From: JASSUD01 sp031963445
GTDB taxonomy: Bacteria; Pseudomonadota; Gammaproteobacteria; Burkholderiales; Burkholderiaceae
Length of the DNA stretch: 64,000 nt
NCBI GenBank assembly: GCA_031963445.1
Contig: JASSUH010000001.1
Location: 2,170,001-2,234,000 of the forward strand
Direction of reading: 5' to 3'
This document shows positions 18,204-27,422 of the stretch, piece after piece. Both the position numbers and the translations under genes were made by a program. The notes under the pieces are model-generated. The model saw nothing but the letters and a program-made list of their open reading frames with translations. It had not been told where the DNA came from and made no database searches. Positions within the stretch are counted from its first letter, which is position 1. Every line of letters begins with the position of its first letter.

Positions 18204-19194
18204 ATGCCCATCTGCGATGAATAGCAGGAAAAAGATACTGAGCAGCGATAAAGTTTACAGCACCAATAATCAATGGCTTCGCGATTAATTCACTCAACAA
18301 TCCAGCATTGCTAGGATTGCGTTCGGAATTATCATAAAAGTCATCTAAAAAAGCGAATATCTTATCTAAATACGCTTTTTCTTTACTTTGTATTTTTTCT
18401 GATTTCGCTTCTTCAGTGTATTTAGGTAGAGAAGCTAAACCAGCTTTCCTTTTTCCCTTAAAAGCCTCATACACCCCTTTCATTCCTTGGGGAACGCTTT
18501 CCGAGCAGGTGTTAGGAAACTTTTTCTTATACAGCAATATTATTCCTTCTAGCTTATTACTAGTCTTAGCATCTCTAATCCAGCTGGCATTTCCCATATT
18601 TTTCTCGACCATATCGCCCAACACATCGAGTAAATCACAAGGTAAAACACGCAATTTTTCTAGCTGCGGCTTAACTAAAGCAAAAATAAAATCGGGGGCA
18701 AAGTGATCTGAATTAGCAATCAAATCCTTGAGCGCGGCGGCCAATTCATTTGGTCTTTTTTCATTTAGATTTTTTTGCATCATCGCAAATATTTCATTTC
18801 TCGCTAGCAAATAACTAAAAACAAAATCGGGTGCCAAGCCAACAGAATTAGTCATCCAATTTTTTTGCCTTCCTGCCAATTGATCTAGTTCTTTTTTGCT
18901 CTCTTGATAATTTTGCATCGTTGCAAAAATCCTATCGCTCGCCAATAGATCGCTAGAAGGCCTTGGCTTGTCAAAAGAAGAGCGCCCACTATGAGTTGGG
19001 TATTTTTCGCTCAAAGGAGGAGGATAGATAAGATCTAAATGCCCTGGCGCAGGATAATCATCGTCAATATCAGAATCGTAAGACGAGAGAGAACGTACAG
19101 ATGAAGATGCCCAAGAAGACTGATAAAAAGAGGAAGGTAAAGAGGAAAGCGAGGAAGAGGAAGATGGGGGTGGCTGTGAATAAATCGAGTGCAT
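18202..19194 (-). CDS. Unknown Ser/Pro-rich protein with 46-residue tandem repeat
   Basis: 330 residues, no family recognised. Residues 1-80 are Ser/Pro/Tyr-rich and disordered-looking (SQPPPSSSSSLSSLPSS). Two helical units of about 46 residues follow (83-128 and 129-174). Each opens with LLA...IFA.MQ and closes with APDF.F, so they arose by duplication. A short hydrophobic stretch lies near the C-terminus (AKPLIIGAVNFIAAQYLF). A disordered Ser-rich head with a helical body is common in secreted effectors, but export is inference only. It sits between parE and parC with a family A repeat on each side. Confidence 0.72.
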   Translation of the reverse strand: MHSIYSQPPPSSSSSLSSLPSSFYQSSWASSSVRSLSSYDSDIDDDYPAPGHLDLIYPPPLSEKYPTHSGRSSFDKPRPSSDLLASDRIFATMQNYQESKKELDQLAGRQKNWMTNSVGLAPDFVFSYLLARNEIFAMMQKNLNEKRPNELAAALKDLIANSDHFAPDFIFALVKPQLEKLRVLPCDLLDVLGDMVEKNMGNASWIRDAKTSNKLEGIILLYKKKFPNTCSESVPQGMKGVYEAFKGKRKAGLASLPKYTEEAKSEKIQSKEKAYLDKIFAFLDDFYDNSERNPSNAGLLSELIAKPLIIGAVNFIAAQYLFPAIHRRWA

Positions 19195-19337
19195 TTTGTC
19201 TCCTATATTTTTAATTTATCTGTTCATCTAAAAACCTGTCCCAAAATTGGTTAAAAGATTGTCCATGCATTTATTAATTTCAGGAATTCGGTTGGATAGA
19301 GGCACAATTTTGTCAAGGAGACTTTAAGCTGCTTCTC

Positions 19338-19451
19338 AGAGCCTGTTCACGATCTTCAAAAGTGGGTTGTGTTGGGGTGACGAAGGAACCCCAACATGAC
19401 TACCGATAACCTCTCAATCCCCTCCTCTTTGAGATCTTGAACAAGTTCTTA
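19338..19451. repeat. Family A palindromic repeat at the parE stop
   Basis: It starts with AGAGCCTGTTCACGATCTTC, contains GTTGGGGTGACGAAGGAACC and ends with GAGATCTTGAACAAGTTCTT. The parE stop TAA (19449-19451) forms its outer edge. With the copy at 18048-18203 it brackets the inserted gene. The remaining 19195-19337 bases show nothing else. Confidence 0.85.
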
Positions 19452-21431
19452 AACATCTGCCTCAACTTGATTTCCTTTCTCCTCCAACCAACTGCGTCGT
19501 GCTGCGGCTTCATTTTTGCCCATCAGCATATTCATCATGCCAACAGTTTGTTCAAAGTTAAAATCGCCCAGCGAAACTGGCAGTAAGCGCCGTGTATCCG
19601 GGTTCATTGTGGTGTCCCACAATTGCGTGGCGCTCATTTCACCTAGGCCTTTGAAACGACTGATATTCAGTTGGTTATCACGCACCCCTTCTTTGCGTAA
19701 TTTATCCAGTATTGCATCAAGCTCCCTTTCATCCAGCGCATATAGCTTTTGTGCTGGCTTCTTGCCCCGTGCTGGCGCATCAACTCGAAATAATGGAGGA
19801 TGCGCCACATACACATGGTGATGCGCAATTAACGAAGGAAAATGCTTAAAGAAAAGTGTGAGTAACAATACTTGAATATGGGCACCGTCGACATCAGCGT
19901 CAGACAAAATGCAGATTTTTCCATAGCGTAAACCGGAGAGATCCGGCCTATCATTCGGGCCATGTGGGTCAACCCCTATCGCTACCGCGATGTCATGTAT
20001 CTCATTGTTAGCAAACAGTCGATCTCGCTCAGCTTCCCACGTATTTAGTACTTTGCCTCGCAAAGGTAAAATCGCCTGAAAATTTTTGTCGCGCCCCATC
20101 TTGGCAGAACCACCAGCTGAATCTCCTTCAACTAGAAATAACTCGTTACGAGTTACATCAGTGGCTTCGCAGTCGGTCAACTTGCCTGGCAAAACAGCCA
20201 CCCCTGAGCTTTTACGTTTTTCAACTTTTTGCCCGGCACGGGTCCGCGCTTGCGCTTGCTTCACGACTAATTCAGCAAGCTTACGGCCGTATTCGACATG
20301 CTGATTAAGCCATAACTCAAGCGCCGGACGCACGCATGAAGCAACCAGCCGTACAGCATCACGGCTATTTAAGCGTTCTTTAATTTGCCCTTGAAACTGT
20401 GGGTCTAATACTTTGGCTGAGAGCACAAATGACGCACGAGCGAAAACATCTTCCGGTAATAACTTAACGCCCTTAGGCAAAAGACTATGTAACTCAATAA
20501 AGCTCTTTACCGCTTGGAATAATCCTTCGCGTAACCCTGCTTCGTGGGTGCCGCCCGCAGGAGTTGGAATCAAATTCACATATGATTCACGCAGCAGCCC
20601 TCCTTCTTCGCTCCAAGCCACCGCCCAAGCTGCTCCTTCGCCCACAGCAAAACTTTCATCGCCAGCGCCAGGCTCGACAACGCGTTCCCCTTCAAAAAGC
20701 GGAATCAACGGTTCGATGCCATTTAACCCTTCCAGCAAATAGCTACGCAAACCATCGCGATATTGCCAGCGCTGTTGCTCGCCGCTTTTTTCAATCTCTA
20801 ATACGACTTCAACGCCAGGCAATAACACCGCCTTTGAACGTAAAAGCCGCTGCAGCTCGCCAAGGGGCAACTGCGCACTGTCAAAATACTGCGCATCTGG
20901 CCACACTTTGACACACGTGCCGTTTTTTTTATCACCACGCACGCTATCGCGAACAGTGAGCGCTTGCGTTACTTCACCGTGTTTGAAACTAATTTGCGCA
21001 ACCTTCCCTTCACGCCAAACTGTCACATCAAGCTGCATAGATAATGCATTAGTGACTGACACGCCAACCCCATGCAAACCACCCGAAAAGGTATACGCGC
21101 CACCCGCAGTTTTATCGAATTTGCCTCCAGCATGTAAGCGCGTAAACACAAGTTCCACCACTGGCGCGCCCTCTTCTGGGTGTACGCCGAAAGGAATACC
21201 GCGCCCGTTATCTACGACGCTTACCGCACCATCCCGATGTAAAGTCACCGTGATCTGCCGAGCATAGCCCCCCAATGCTTCATCAGAAGCATTGTCGATA
21301 ACTTCTTGAATGATATGCAGTGGATTGTCCGTGCGCGTGTACATACCAGGCCGCTGTTTAACCGGCTCCAGTCCTTTGAGTACTTTAATAGACGCTTCAC
21401 TATACGAGCGAGTAGGTTTTTTGGATGACAT
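19449..21431 (-). CDS. parE: DNA topoisomerase IV subunit B
   Basis: ATPase subunit of topoisomerase IV. GHKL ATP-binding motifs are visible (QEVIDNASDEALGGYA, VVDNGRGIPFGVHPEEG, GGLHGVGVSVTNALS). The TOPRIM metal-binding motifs are LVEGDSAGGSAKMGRD and LSDADVDGAHI. Length 660 from the ATG at 21431, which begins the conserved MSSKKPTRSYSEASIKVL. The in-frame ATG at 21455 would add 8 unlike residues. Its partner parC is downstream but no longer adjacent. Confidence 0.97.
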   Translation of the reverse strand: MSSKKPTRSYSEASIKVLKGLEPVKQRPGMYTRTDNPLHIIQEVIDNASDEALGGYARQITVTLHRDGAVSVVDNGRGIPFGVHPEEGAPVVELVFTRLHAGGKFDKTAGGAYTFSGGLHGVGVSVTNALSMQLDVTVWREGKVAQISFKHGEVTQALTVRDSVRGDKKNGTCVKVWPDAQYFDSAQLPLGELQRLLRSKAVLLPGVEVVLEIEKSGEQQRWQYRDGLRSYLLEGLNGIEPLIPLFEGERVVEPGAGDESFAVGEGAAWAVAWSEEGGLLRESYVNLIPTPAGGTHEAGLREGLFQAVKSFIELHSLLPKGVKLLPEDVFARASFVLSAKVLDPQFQGQIKERLNSRDAVRLVASCVRPALELWLNQHVEYGRKLAELVVKQAQARTRAGQKVEKRKSSGVAVLPGKLTDCEATDVTRNELFLVEGDSAGGSAKMGRDKNFQAILPLRGKVLNTWEAERDRLFANNEIHDIAVAIGVDPHGPNDRPDLSGLRYGKICILSDADVDGAHIQVLLLTLFFKHFPSLIAHHHVYVAHPPLFRVDAPARGKKPAQKLYALDERELDAILDKLRKEGVRDNQLNISRFKGLGEMSATQLWDTTMNPDTRRLLPVSLGDFNFEQTVGMMNMLMGKNEAAARRSWLEEKGNQVEADV

Positions 21432-21995
21432 TAAGCTACACCTAAACTTATCCACGGCAACTGTGGAAAACTGCGGGGATAAGCCGTTGAGTTCTGAAAA
21501 AAAGTGATAAAAAACAGGGCTATTGTCTGTTTGGCTTACATTTTAAGCAATGCGTCTGTACCGCCATAGTCTGCTGCGACATTAAGTAAGTTCTGAGTTA
21601 GGCACCAGAAAGGCATACCTTTGCGTCAGCACAATGACAAAAAGAAGCATAAGGCCGCATTCGATTTATTCAATCGCTTGCTAAAGCCTGCTACACCCAT
21701 AGCGGACAGCACATCTATACAAACATTGGAGCATATACATAAATAATCTATAGGTGAAGCCGGCTTAAAAGGTAGGTAATTGTTCTCAAGTGTGTAGGGG
21801 GGAATAAAGATTATGTTCAGAGATGGAGTATCCAAATAGTTTAGCGCGCCATCAGCTATCTATTTGAATGCCTGTGTTTGAAGTGTTGCACCGAGCTCTG
21901 TGAGTACTGCTGATAAAAGGCTACCTACATAAAAGCATGACATCTCTATGGAATTAAGCAGAAATTCCTTAGTATTTGGTTAGCCAATAGGTAAT
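21432..21995. other. Gap without a recognisable gene
   Basis: About 560 bases. A 69-codon frame on the - strand (21626-21835) lacks a ribosome site and coding character. A word resembling family B (CGATTTATTCAATCGC) lies near 21660. The region should carry the parE promoter. I see no RNA gene. Confidence 0.4.
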
Positions 21996-23348
21996 TCAAA
22001 TACCTGACGGATAGGTTTCAATATCAAGGTGGGTGGATGCGTCAGCGTCGCTGGCTTTGCGACTATCTAGCGGTTTTAATGCTGTCGTGCGGTTGAAATG
22101 GATCACTGCATCAAACTGCGCAGATAAATTTGCATAGAAATAATGACTAGCCCTTTCGCTGTGTGGCAAATAGATCACGCCTATGGCGCGCTCAAGTCGC
22201 TCTGTTGCAAACTCGGTATGCACGGCTTCGCTGCTACTAAGTGGCAAAAAGAAAGTATCGAAGCCTATCTCCTGCAAAACTCGCTCATGACTATCTGGCC
22301 GCGATGGCCGCACATTTTTCACTTCCCACGGCCCATTCCATTCGCTAGCGGCAATGACAGTTCCGCTATGGGTGGTAAAGCCCACGTTTTTTGCACGGTC
22401 CCCCCATCTTTGTTTGACCAGCTGGCCAAGGTTAAGCTGGCCTTGACGACCCATTTCAGTGGCACGCGCGTCTCCGAGGTGGGAGTTATGTGCCCAAACA
22501 ATAACTTTCGCATTTGCCTGCCCACTTATACGCATTTGCTCTCGCAAACGTTCAAGGGTTTCCATCATATGCAGATCGCGTAAATTCCAGGAAGCCGGGC
22601 CGGGACGGAACATTGCCCGGTAGTAAGCTTCCGCATTGCAGACAACTCGTGCATTCTGCTCTGCATAAAAAGCAGCTTGGTTACAGCCGCTATCGGCCTC
22701 ATCCAGCCAGCGATGCGTGTGTTTGATAAGCTCAATCAATTGTGCGACTGCTTCATCCTCACAATTTTTACGCAAACCTAAAGCAGTCTCGTAACCATAC
22801 CTTTGTGGATCAATAATGCCGTGATCAAAACATTGATAACGTAACCGCGCCCGTGCCGCATAATCAGGGTCAACGCTTTCCAAATAACACAGCACAGCTT
22901 CTTGCGAAGCGCTCAAACTATATAAATCGATTCCGTAAAAACCGACTGCCGACTTTAAATTTTTCGATTTAGTGTTAAAACAGCGCAGCCATTCGATAAA
23001 TTCTGTCACCACCACATTGCGCCACATCCATTGCGGGAAGCGCTGAAATCCAATCAATGCTTGCTTGGCATTTTGGTCGCTGCCGCGGCCTGCAGCGTAA
23101 CGACTAGCCCGGTAGCTATCTGGCCAGTCTGCTTCTACAGCGAGCGCTGAAAAGCCGTGTTGTGCAATAAGTGCGCGCGTAATATTTGCCCGTACTTGAT
23201 AAAACTCTTGCGTACCATGAGTGGCTTCGCCCAGTAGCACGACTTCTGCATCTTTTAGAAAATCAACAATGCACGCGACATCTTCTGGCCCAGCAAGTGC
23301 CATCACCTCTGAGCGCGCAAGCGGATTTGCTTGTGCTGCTTTGTACAT
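21996..23348 (-). CDS. Erythromycin-esterase-family protein
   Basis: 450 residues of the erythromycin esterase/succinoglycan-type family. Signatures are GEATHGTQEFYQVR (residues 40 on), VEADWPDSYRASRY and VIVWAHNSHLGDARATEMG, which carry the His and Glu residues used in catalysis in Ere enzymes. I chose the ATG at 23348 because CGGAG lies 7 bases upstream; the frame extends to 23417 without a ribosome site. It belongs with the adjacent phosphoribosyltransferase and stress genes, a cluster common in proteobacteria. Its real substrate is probably not a macrolide and is unknown. Confidence 0.86.
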   Translation of the reverse strand: MYKAAQANPLARSEVMALAGPEDVACIVDFLKDAEVVLLGEATHGTQEFYQVRANITRALIAQHGFSALAVEADWPDSYRASRYAAGRGSDQNAKQALIGFQRFPQWMWRNVVVTEFIEWLRCFNTKSKNLKSAVGFYGIDLYSLSASQEAVLCYLESVDPDYAARARLRYQCFDHGIIDPQRYGYETALGLRKNCEDEAVAQLIELIKHTHRWLDEADSGCNQAAFYAEQNARVVCNAEAYYRAMFRPGPASWNLRDLHMMETLERLREQMRISGQANAKVIVWAHNSHLGDARATEMGRQGQLNLGQLVKQRWGDRAKNVGFTTHSGTVIAASEWNGPWEVKNVRPSRPDSHERVLQEIGFDTFFLPLSSSEAVHTEFATERLERAIGVIYLPHSERASHYFYANLSAQFDAVIHFNRTTALKPLDSRKASDADASTHLDIETYPSGI

Positions 23349-23464
23349 GGCTTGACTCCGTAAGAAACTATTCAAAATCTTATTGCGAAAGTGGGTCTTT
23401 GCCGCCAATACAAACACATACTTGCCAACAGGGAAACACTGCCAGGACAGCCTTTGAAAAGCCC

Positions 23465-24160
23465 CTAACTCCGGGCTGCCCCTCCCGTCTGACTTGTAAA
23501 GAGTTCATCGGCACGTATTAATAAGTCAATCACTTCCTGATCTTCAAGTTGCTCAAAATCACTGTAATAGCGACCAACTGCGCCAAACGGCTCGGGGCAA
23601 TAGAGACAGACCCCCTGATCAGCAACGCGTAAAATGCTCTCCCATACGTCCGGCGGCGCTACCGGTGTGGCTACCACAAGCGCTGCTATTTCAGTACGCT
23701 CTAACGCACGCAAAGCCGCCTTCATCGTACTGCCAGTTGCGATGCCATCATCGACCACAATTGCAGTTTTCCCCGCCAAAGCAAAAGGTGGTTTGCTGCC
23801 TCGGTATAGTTGACGGCGGCGCTCGATCTCTTCTAACTGTTGCTGCGTCAGCGCTTCCAGCTCAGTATTTTTAAGTTTTAATGTATTAAATAAGCGTTTA
23901 TTCCATACCACTTGATGGGCACTGCCATCTACGACTGCACCGAGTGCGACTTCAGGCATACCAGGCACCCCAATCTTCCTGACCAGCAAAATATCGAGTG
24001 GTGCACTAAGAGACTGCGCTATTTCAAAACCAATTGGCACCCCACCTCGTGGCAGTGCCAACACAATAGGTTGTTGCAAACGTAACGGAAGTAAGGCACT
24101 GGCTAGCCGTCTGCCTGCCTCACGCCTATTGCTAAATAGAGGTACGTCGGCTGCTAACAT
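23465..24160 (-). CDS. Phosphoribosyltransferase-family protein
   Basis: Type I PRTase fold. The PRPP loop is VVDDGIATGST (residues 135-145) and the N-terminal part has LALPRGGVPIGFEIAQ. The 231 residues resemble the predicted phosphoribosyltransferases that accompany erythromycin-esterase-like proteins. It is transcribed towards that gene with a gap of about 115 bases and is probably cotranscribed. No base substrate can be assigned. Confidence 0.86.
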   Translation of the reverse strand: MLAADVPLFSNRREAGRRLASALLPLRLQQPIVLALPRGGVPIGFEIAQSLSAPLDILLVRKIGVPGMPEVALGAVVDGSAHQVVWNKRLFNTLKLKNTELEALTQQQLEEIERRRQLYRGSKPPFALAGKTAIVVDDGIATGSTMKAALRALERTEIAALVVATPVAPPDVWESILRVADQGVCLYCPEPFGAVGRYYSDFEQLEDQEVIDLLIRADELFTSQTGGAARS

Positions 24161-24243
24161 TTGTTAAAACCTCTTTTTCACAAATATCGCCTATTTTCAT
24201 AAAACCCACCTGCTTTGTATTTCTGCTATTAATACCGGACACA

Positions 24244-24903
24244 CTAGTCGAATATCAGCTGATCCTTCACATGTGTAACTCCGCGTGCCGACCAGGCGCC
24301 CCGTCTTGCTTCCATTAACTCTGCCCAGGAATGCACCTTGCCTGTGAGCGTCACATTACCTTGTGAATCAACTTCAATCCGAATCCGATCAGCGTCAATT
24401 TGGGCATGGCGGTGGAATTCCTTATTAATCTGAGATTTAATTTCTTGTGCCAAATGGCTCGTGCCTTTGTTGATCAAAATCTGATTATTCAAGCTCTTCA
24501 CCCCTCTAATTCGCCTGATCGCCTTCTCTGCTGCCTCGTGCTGATACCACCAATTCACATTGCCTGTGAGGGTTACACAGCCTTGTTCTACGCTGACCTG
24601 AATCTGATCCCGAGGCAAAATGCCATTCCACTCCAAGGCATTAGTGGCCGCCCTCGCAATCTCGGTATCCGATAGCTGATAATCACCCGCTAATTCCACC
24701 TCAAGCTCATTGGCTATCCCTTTAACACCTGCAATACTTTTGACGGCTCGCTCAGCCGCGTATTTTTCAAAAAGATTGCCAACCTTGCCGCCTAATGTCA
24801 CCACCTCACCATTAACGCCGACAGTAATGTGAGATGCATCCACGCTTGGTTCAAACTTAAGCTTCTCCATAATGTCCTCATAAAGCTGCGCTGCGTTTTT
24901 CAT
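24244..24903 (-). CDS. Triple BON-domain protein (OsmY-like)
   Basis: 219 residues built of three BON domains of about 70 residues (roughly 5-70, 75-145 and 150-219). Each has the GVNGEVVTLGGKV / VEQGCVTLTGNV / VDSQGNVTLTGKV core and a helix like YAAERAVKSIAGVKGI. BON domains bind phospholipids or surfaces; OsmY-like proteins are stress-induced. No signal peptide is seen, so a cytoplasmic location is possible. AAGGGGAAAGCG precedes the ATG. It is divergent from hsp20 across about 200 bases. Confidence 0.9.
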   Translation of the reverse strand: MKNAAQLYEDIMEKLKFEPSVDASHITVGVNGEVVTLGGKVGNLFEKYAAERAVKSIAGVKGIANELEVELAGDYQLSDTEIARAATNALEWNGILPRDQIQVSVEQGCVTLTGNVNWWYQHEAAEKAIRRIRGVKSLNNQILINKGTSHLAQEIKSQINKEFHRHAQIDADRIRIEVDSQGNVTLTGKVHSWAELMEARRGAWSARGVTHVKDQLIFD

Positions 24904-25106
24904 CGCTTTCCCCTTACGTTTGACCGGAATAAAAATTGCGTTGGATGGATTATCTTTCTGCCAATCTAAGTTCTTAAAATAAGACTAATTTTCTTAGATT
25001 GCAAAGTGATCCATATCCATCAAAATTTATGTGAGGTGCCTTTTCTGGATGCTTTGTTTTATTCAAAACCCAAGCTTAAGACGCTTCATTTATTGAGGAG
25101 TCCATC

Positions 25107-25604
25107 ATGAGACATCCACTTACACACTGGAGAAAATCATTACCGGTTGCAGTGCAAACTAGGCCAACCACGCTTTTGGGAATGCCTGAGGCCTTTGATA
25201 AATTTATAGAAGATTTTTATCAAGAAGCGTTTAATACGCCGACTTCTTTTGGAGATTGGGAAAAATTAATGATTAGCCCGTCAGTAGATCTGCTGGAAGA
25301 CGATAAGCAATTAAAAATTGAAATTGAAATGCCAGGAATGGGGCCGGAAGATGTGAAGCTTTCAATTGCAGATCATGTATTGACGATTAAAGGAGAAAAA
25401 ACTACCTCGAAAACCGATAAGGATCAAAACTATATGAAGCGAGAAATCGCTTACGGCGCTTATCAACGCACCATACCATTGCCTAACTCTGTAGATACTA
25501 CCCAAGCTAAAGCGAGCTTTAAAAAAGGCATGCTTTGGGTGACTTTGCCCAAAAAGGCTGAAGTTGCTGAACAATTTAAGGAAATTAAGGTTGAGCAAGC
25601 ATAA
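25107..25604 (+). CDS. Small heat-shock protein, Hsp20 family
   Basis: ATP-independent holdase chaperone. The alpha-crystallin domain lies about residues 52-150: SPSVDLLEDDKQLKIEIEMP, GMGPEDVKLSIADHVLTIKG, and the closing AKASFKKGMLWVTLPK. Length 165 is typical. TTGAGGAG precedes the ATG. It begins the + strand half of the stress cluster; the alcohol dehydrogenase follows 27 bases later. Confidence 0.93.
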   Translation: MRHPLTHWRKSLPVAVQTRPTTLLGMPEAFDKFIEDFYQEAFNTPTSFGDWEKLMISPSVDLLEDDKQLKIEIEMPGMGPEDVKLSIADHVLTIKGEKTTSKTDKDQNYMKREIAYGAYQRTIPLPNSVDTTQAKASFKKGMLWVTLPKKAEVAEQFKEIKVEQA

Positions 25605-25631
25605 TTGTGTTTAAGGTTGAGGAGGTGCAGG

Positions 25632-26669
25632 ATGAAAGCACTGGTATATCAAGGCCCCATGCAAAAGGAATTGCAAGAAAAACCTATGCCTGAGATTGTG
25701 GAAGAAACTGACGCTATTGTGCGGATTAAAAAGACTACGATTTGCGGTACTGATCTGCATATCCTCAAAGGAGACGTGCCAGAAGTAGAGCCTGGTACAA
25801 CGCTTGGGCATGAAGGCATTGGCGTAATAGAAGAAACAGGCCAAGCAGTGACGAATTTTAAGCAAGGGGATCTAGTGCTGATATCTTGCATTACCTCTTG
25901 CGGTAAATGCCACTACTGCCGCAAAGCAATGTATTCCCATTGCGAGAAAGGTGGGTGGATGTTAGGGCATCGAATTAATGGCACCCAAGCAGAATATGTG
26001 CGCATACCCTATGCAGATACTAGTCTGTACCCTGCCCCACCTAATGTAGATGAAGAGGTATTGGTAATGCTAAGCGACGTATTACCGACTGGCTTTGAAT
26101 GCGGTGTGCTAAATGGTCAGATTCAACCGGCGGATGTGGTCGCTATCGTAGGGGCGGGGCCGATTGGACTTGCCGCTCTGCTAACAGCGCAATTTTATTC
26201 ACCTTCTAAAATCTTTGTGATCGATCATGATGATTATCGACTCTCTGTCGCCAAGCAAATTGGCGCAACCGAGATAGTGAACAGTGATAAAGAAGATGCA
26301 GTCAGCACAATTATGCAGCTGACGGATGGAAAAGGAGTCGATACTTCAATTGAAGCGGTAGGAATTCCACAGACATATAGCATTTGCGAGGCAATTGTTA
26401 CAGCAGGCGGACACATTGCCAATATCGGCGTGCATGGCCAGAAAGTTGATTTACATCTAGAAACGCTTTGGTCCCATAACATCACGCTGACGACTCGCTT
26501 AGTCGATACTGCCGAAACACCGAGATTGCTCAAAATGGTCGCAGCAGGCAAGCTTGCGCCCAAGCGGCTCATTACACACCGCTTTAAGCTAGATCAAATA
26601 ATGGATGCCTACCAAGCTTTTAGCGACTCATCAAAGAGCCAAGCGCTTAAAGTGATGATTCAACCTTAG
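25632..26669 (+). CDS. Zinc-dependent alcohol dehydrogenase
   Basis: Medium-chain dehydrogenase of 345 residues. Catalytic zinc ligands are visible as Cys38 (TICGTDLHI) and His60-Glu61 (LGHEGIG). The structural zinc site is Cys90, Cys93, Cys96 and Cys104. The NAD(P) Rossmann motif is VAIVGAGPIGLAAL. It resembles alcohol or sugar-alcohol dehydrogenases found next to Hsp20 and BON genes in stress clusters. I chose the ATG at 25632, preceded by GGAGG; the frame extends 9 codons upstream. Substrate unknown. Confidence 0.9.
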   Translation: MKALVYQGPMQKELQEKPMPEIVEETDAIVRIKKTTICGTDLHILKGDVPEVEPGTTLGHEGIGVIEETGQAVTNFKQGDLVLISCITSCGKCHYCRKAMYSHCEKGGWMLGHRINGTQAEYVRIPYADTSLYPAPPNVDEEVLVMLSDVLPTGFECGVLNGQIQPADVVAIVGAGPIGLAALLTAQFYSPSKIFVIDHDDYRLSVAKQIGATEIVNSDKEDAVSTIMQLTDGKGVDTSIEAVGIPQTYSICEAIVTAGGHIANIGVHGQKVDLHLETLWSHNITLTTRLVDTAETPRLLKMVAAGKLAPKRLITHRFKLDQIMDAYQAFSDSSKSQALKVMIQP

Positions 26670-26753
26670 CCAATTGTTTGAATATGAAAGTGTTTTTTGA
26701 CAAGCTGCTTACTTTTCATATTCATTAAATTAAAGTGAGTTCACATTAATTTA

Positions 26754-27086
26754 ATGAAGAATGGGACAGAGCATCTAACTAAAAAACGAACAGCGCACCT
26801 TTCCAATACTTCTCCCAAAAAGCACTGGTCAAAGGAAGTGGGACAGCACAGCCATGCGCTGGCATTAGAAGCCAACATTTTTCAATCAACCGACCCATTG
26901 CGCATCGCTACTTCTCTAAAACATTCAGCTGAAACCAGCCAACAGCGCAAGGGCACACCCTTACAGTCAGCGATGTCGATGTTAAATTTTTACATCAATC
27001 GAGCAGGCAAGAACTTATCAGACGAAAAAAGAGCAACGTTGGAACAAGCGAAAGAGCAATTGCGCCGATTGTTTGGGCGTTCATAA
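26754..27086 (+). CDS. DUF3175-type small basic protein
   Basis: 110 residues. The body matches my memory of DUF3175 proteins: KHWSKEVGQHSHALALEANI, then IATSLKHSAETSQQRKGTP and SAMSMLNFYINRAGKNL, ending in a charged helix (EQAKEQLRRLFG). Function unknown. The family often travels with the stress genes just upstream, which supports the assignment. There is no clear ribosome site; the first 20 residues are variable, so a later start is possible. Confidence 0.75.
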   Translation: MKNGTEHLTKKRTAHLSNTSPKKHWSKEVGQHSHALALEANIFQSTDPLRIATSLKHSAETSQQRKGTPLQSAMSMLNFYINRAGKNLSDEKRATLEQAKEQLRRLFGRS

Positions 27087-27422
27087 AGTGCGGCGGTAAA
27101 CATCAGCAACGCTTACGAATAAATCGCCCTTATTCCTTTAGGCTGATCCTGCAAAACTCAAACTCCATGATAAAATTGCGCTCACTTTGAAGATGTATTT
27201 AATTAGTATTCAGCTAAGTTCCTCTCTACGCTGTCACTTACGAATAGCGGAAACAAATACCATTAGTACAACTGCCCTGTAGAAATACTAAATCAATCGC
27301 GAACCAAAGATGTCGGCCTAGCTCATTCAGCGAGCACGCATATTGCTTTCGATTGGTTCAGCATTTCTTTAATAACCTTATAACGCAGGCCACTTAGAAG
27401 TTGGCCGAAGTTGGAGATCTGA
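27087..27422. other. Gap upstream of yebC
   Basis: About 335 bases. A degenerate family B word (GCTTACGAATAAATCGCCCT) lies near 27110. The rest shows no frame with coding character. The yebC promoter must lie here but no box is convincing. Confidence 0.4.

Noticed and set aside
21626..21835. 69-codon - strand frame between parE and the esterase gene
   Set aside because: No ribosome site, no family resemblance, composition like intergenic DNA.
21996..23348. Macrolide resistance gene
   Set aside because: The esterase family is broad, and its place in a stress cluster argues against a dedicated resistance role.
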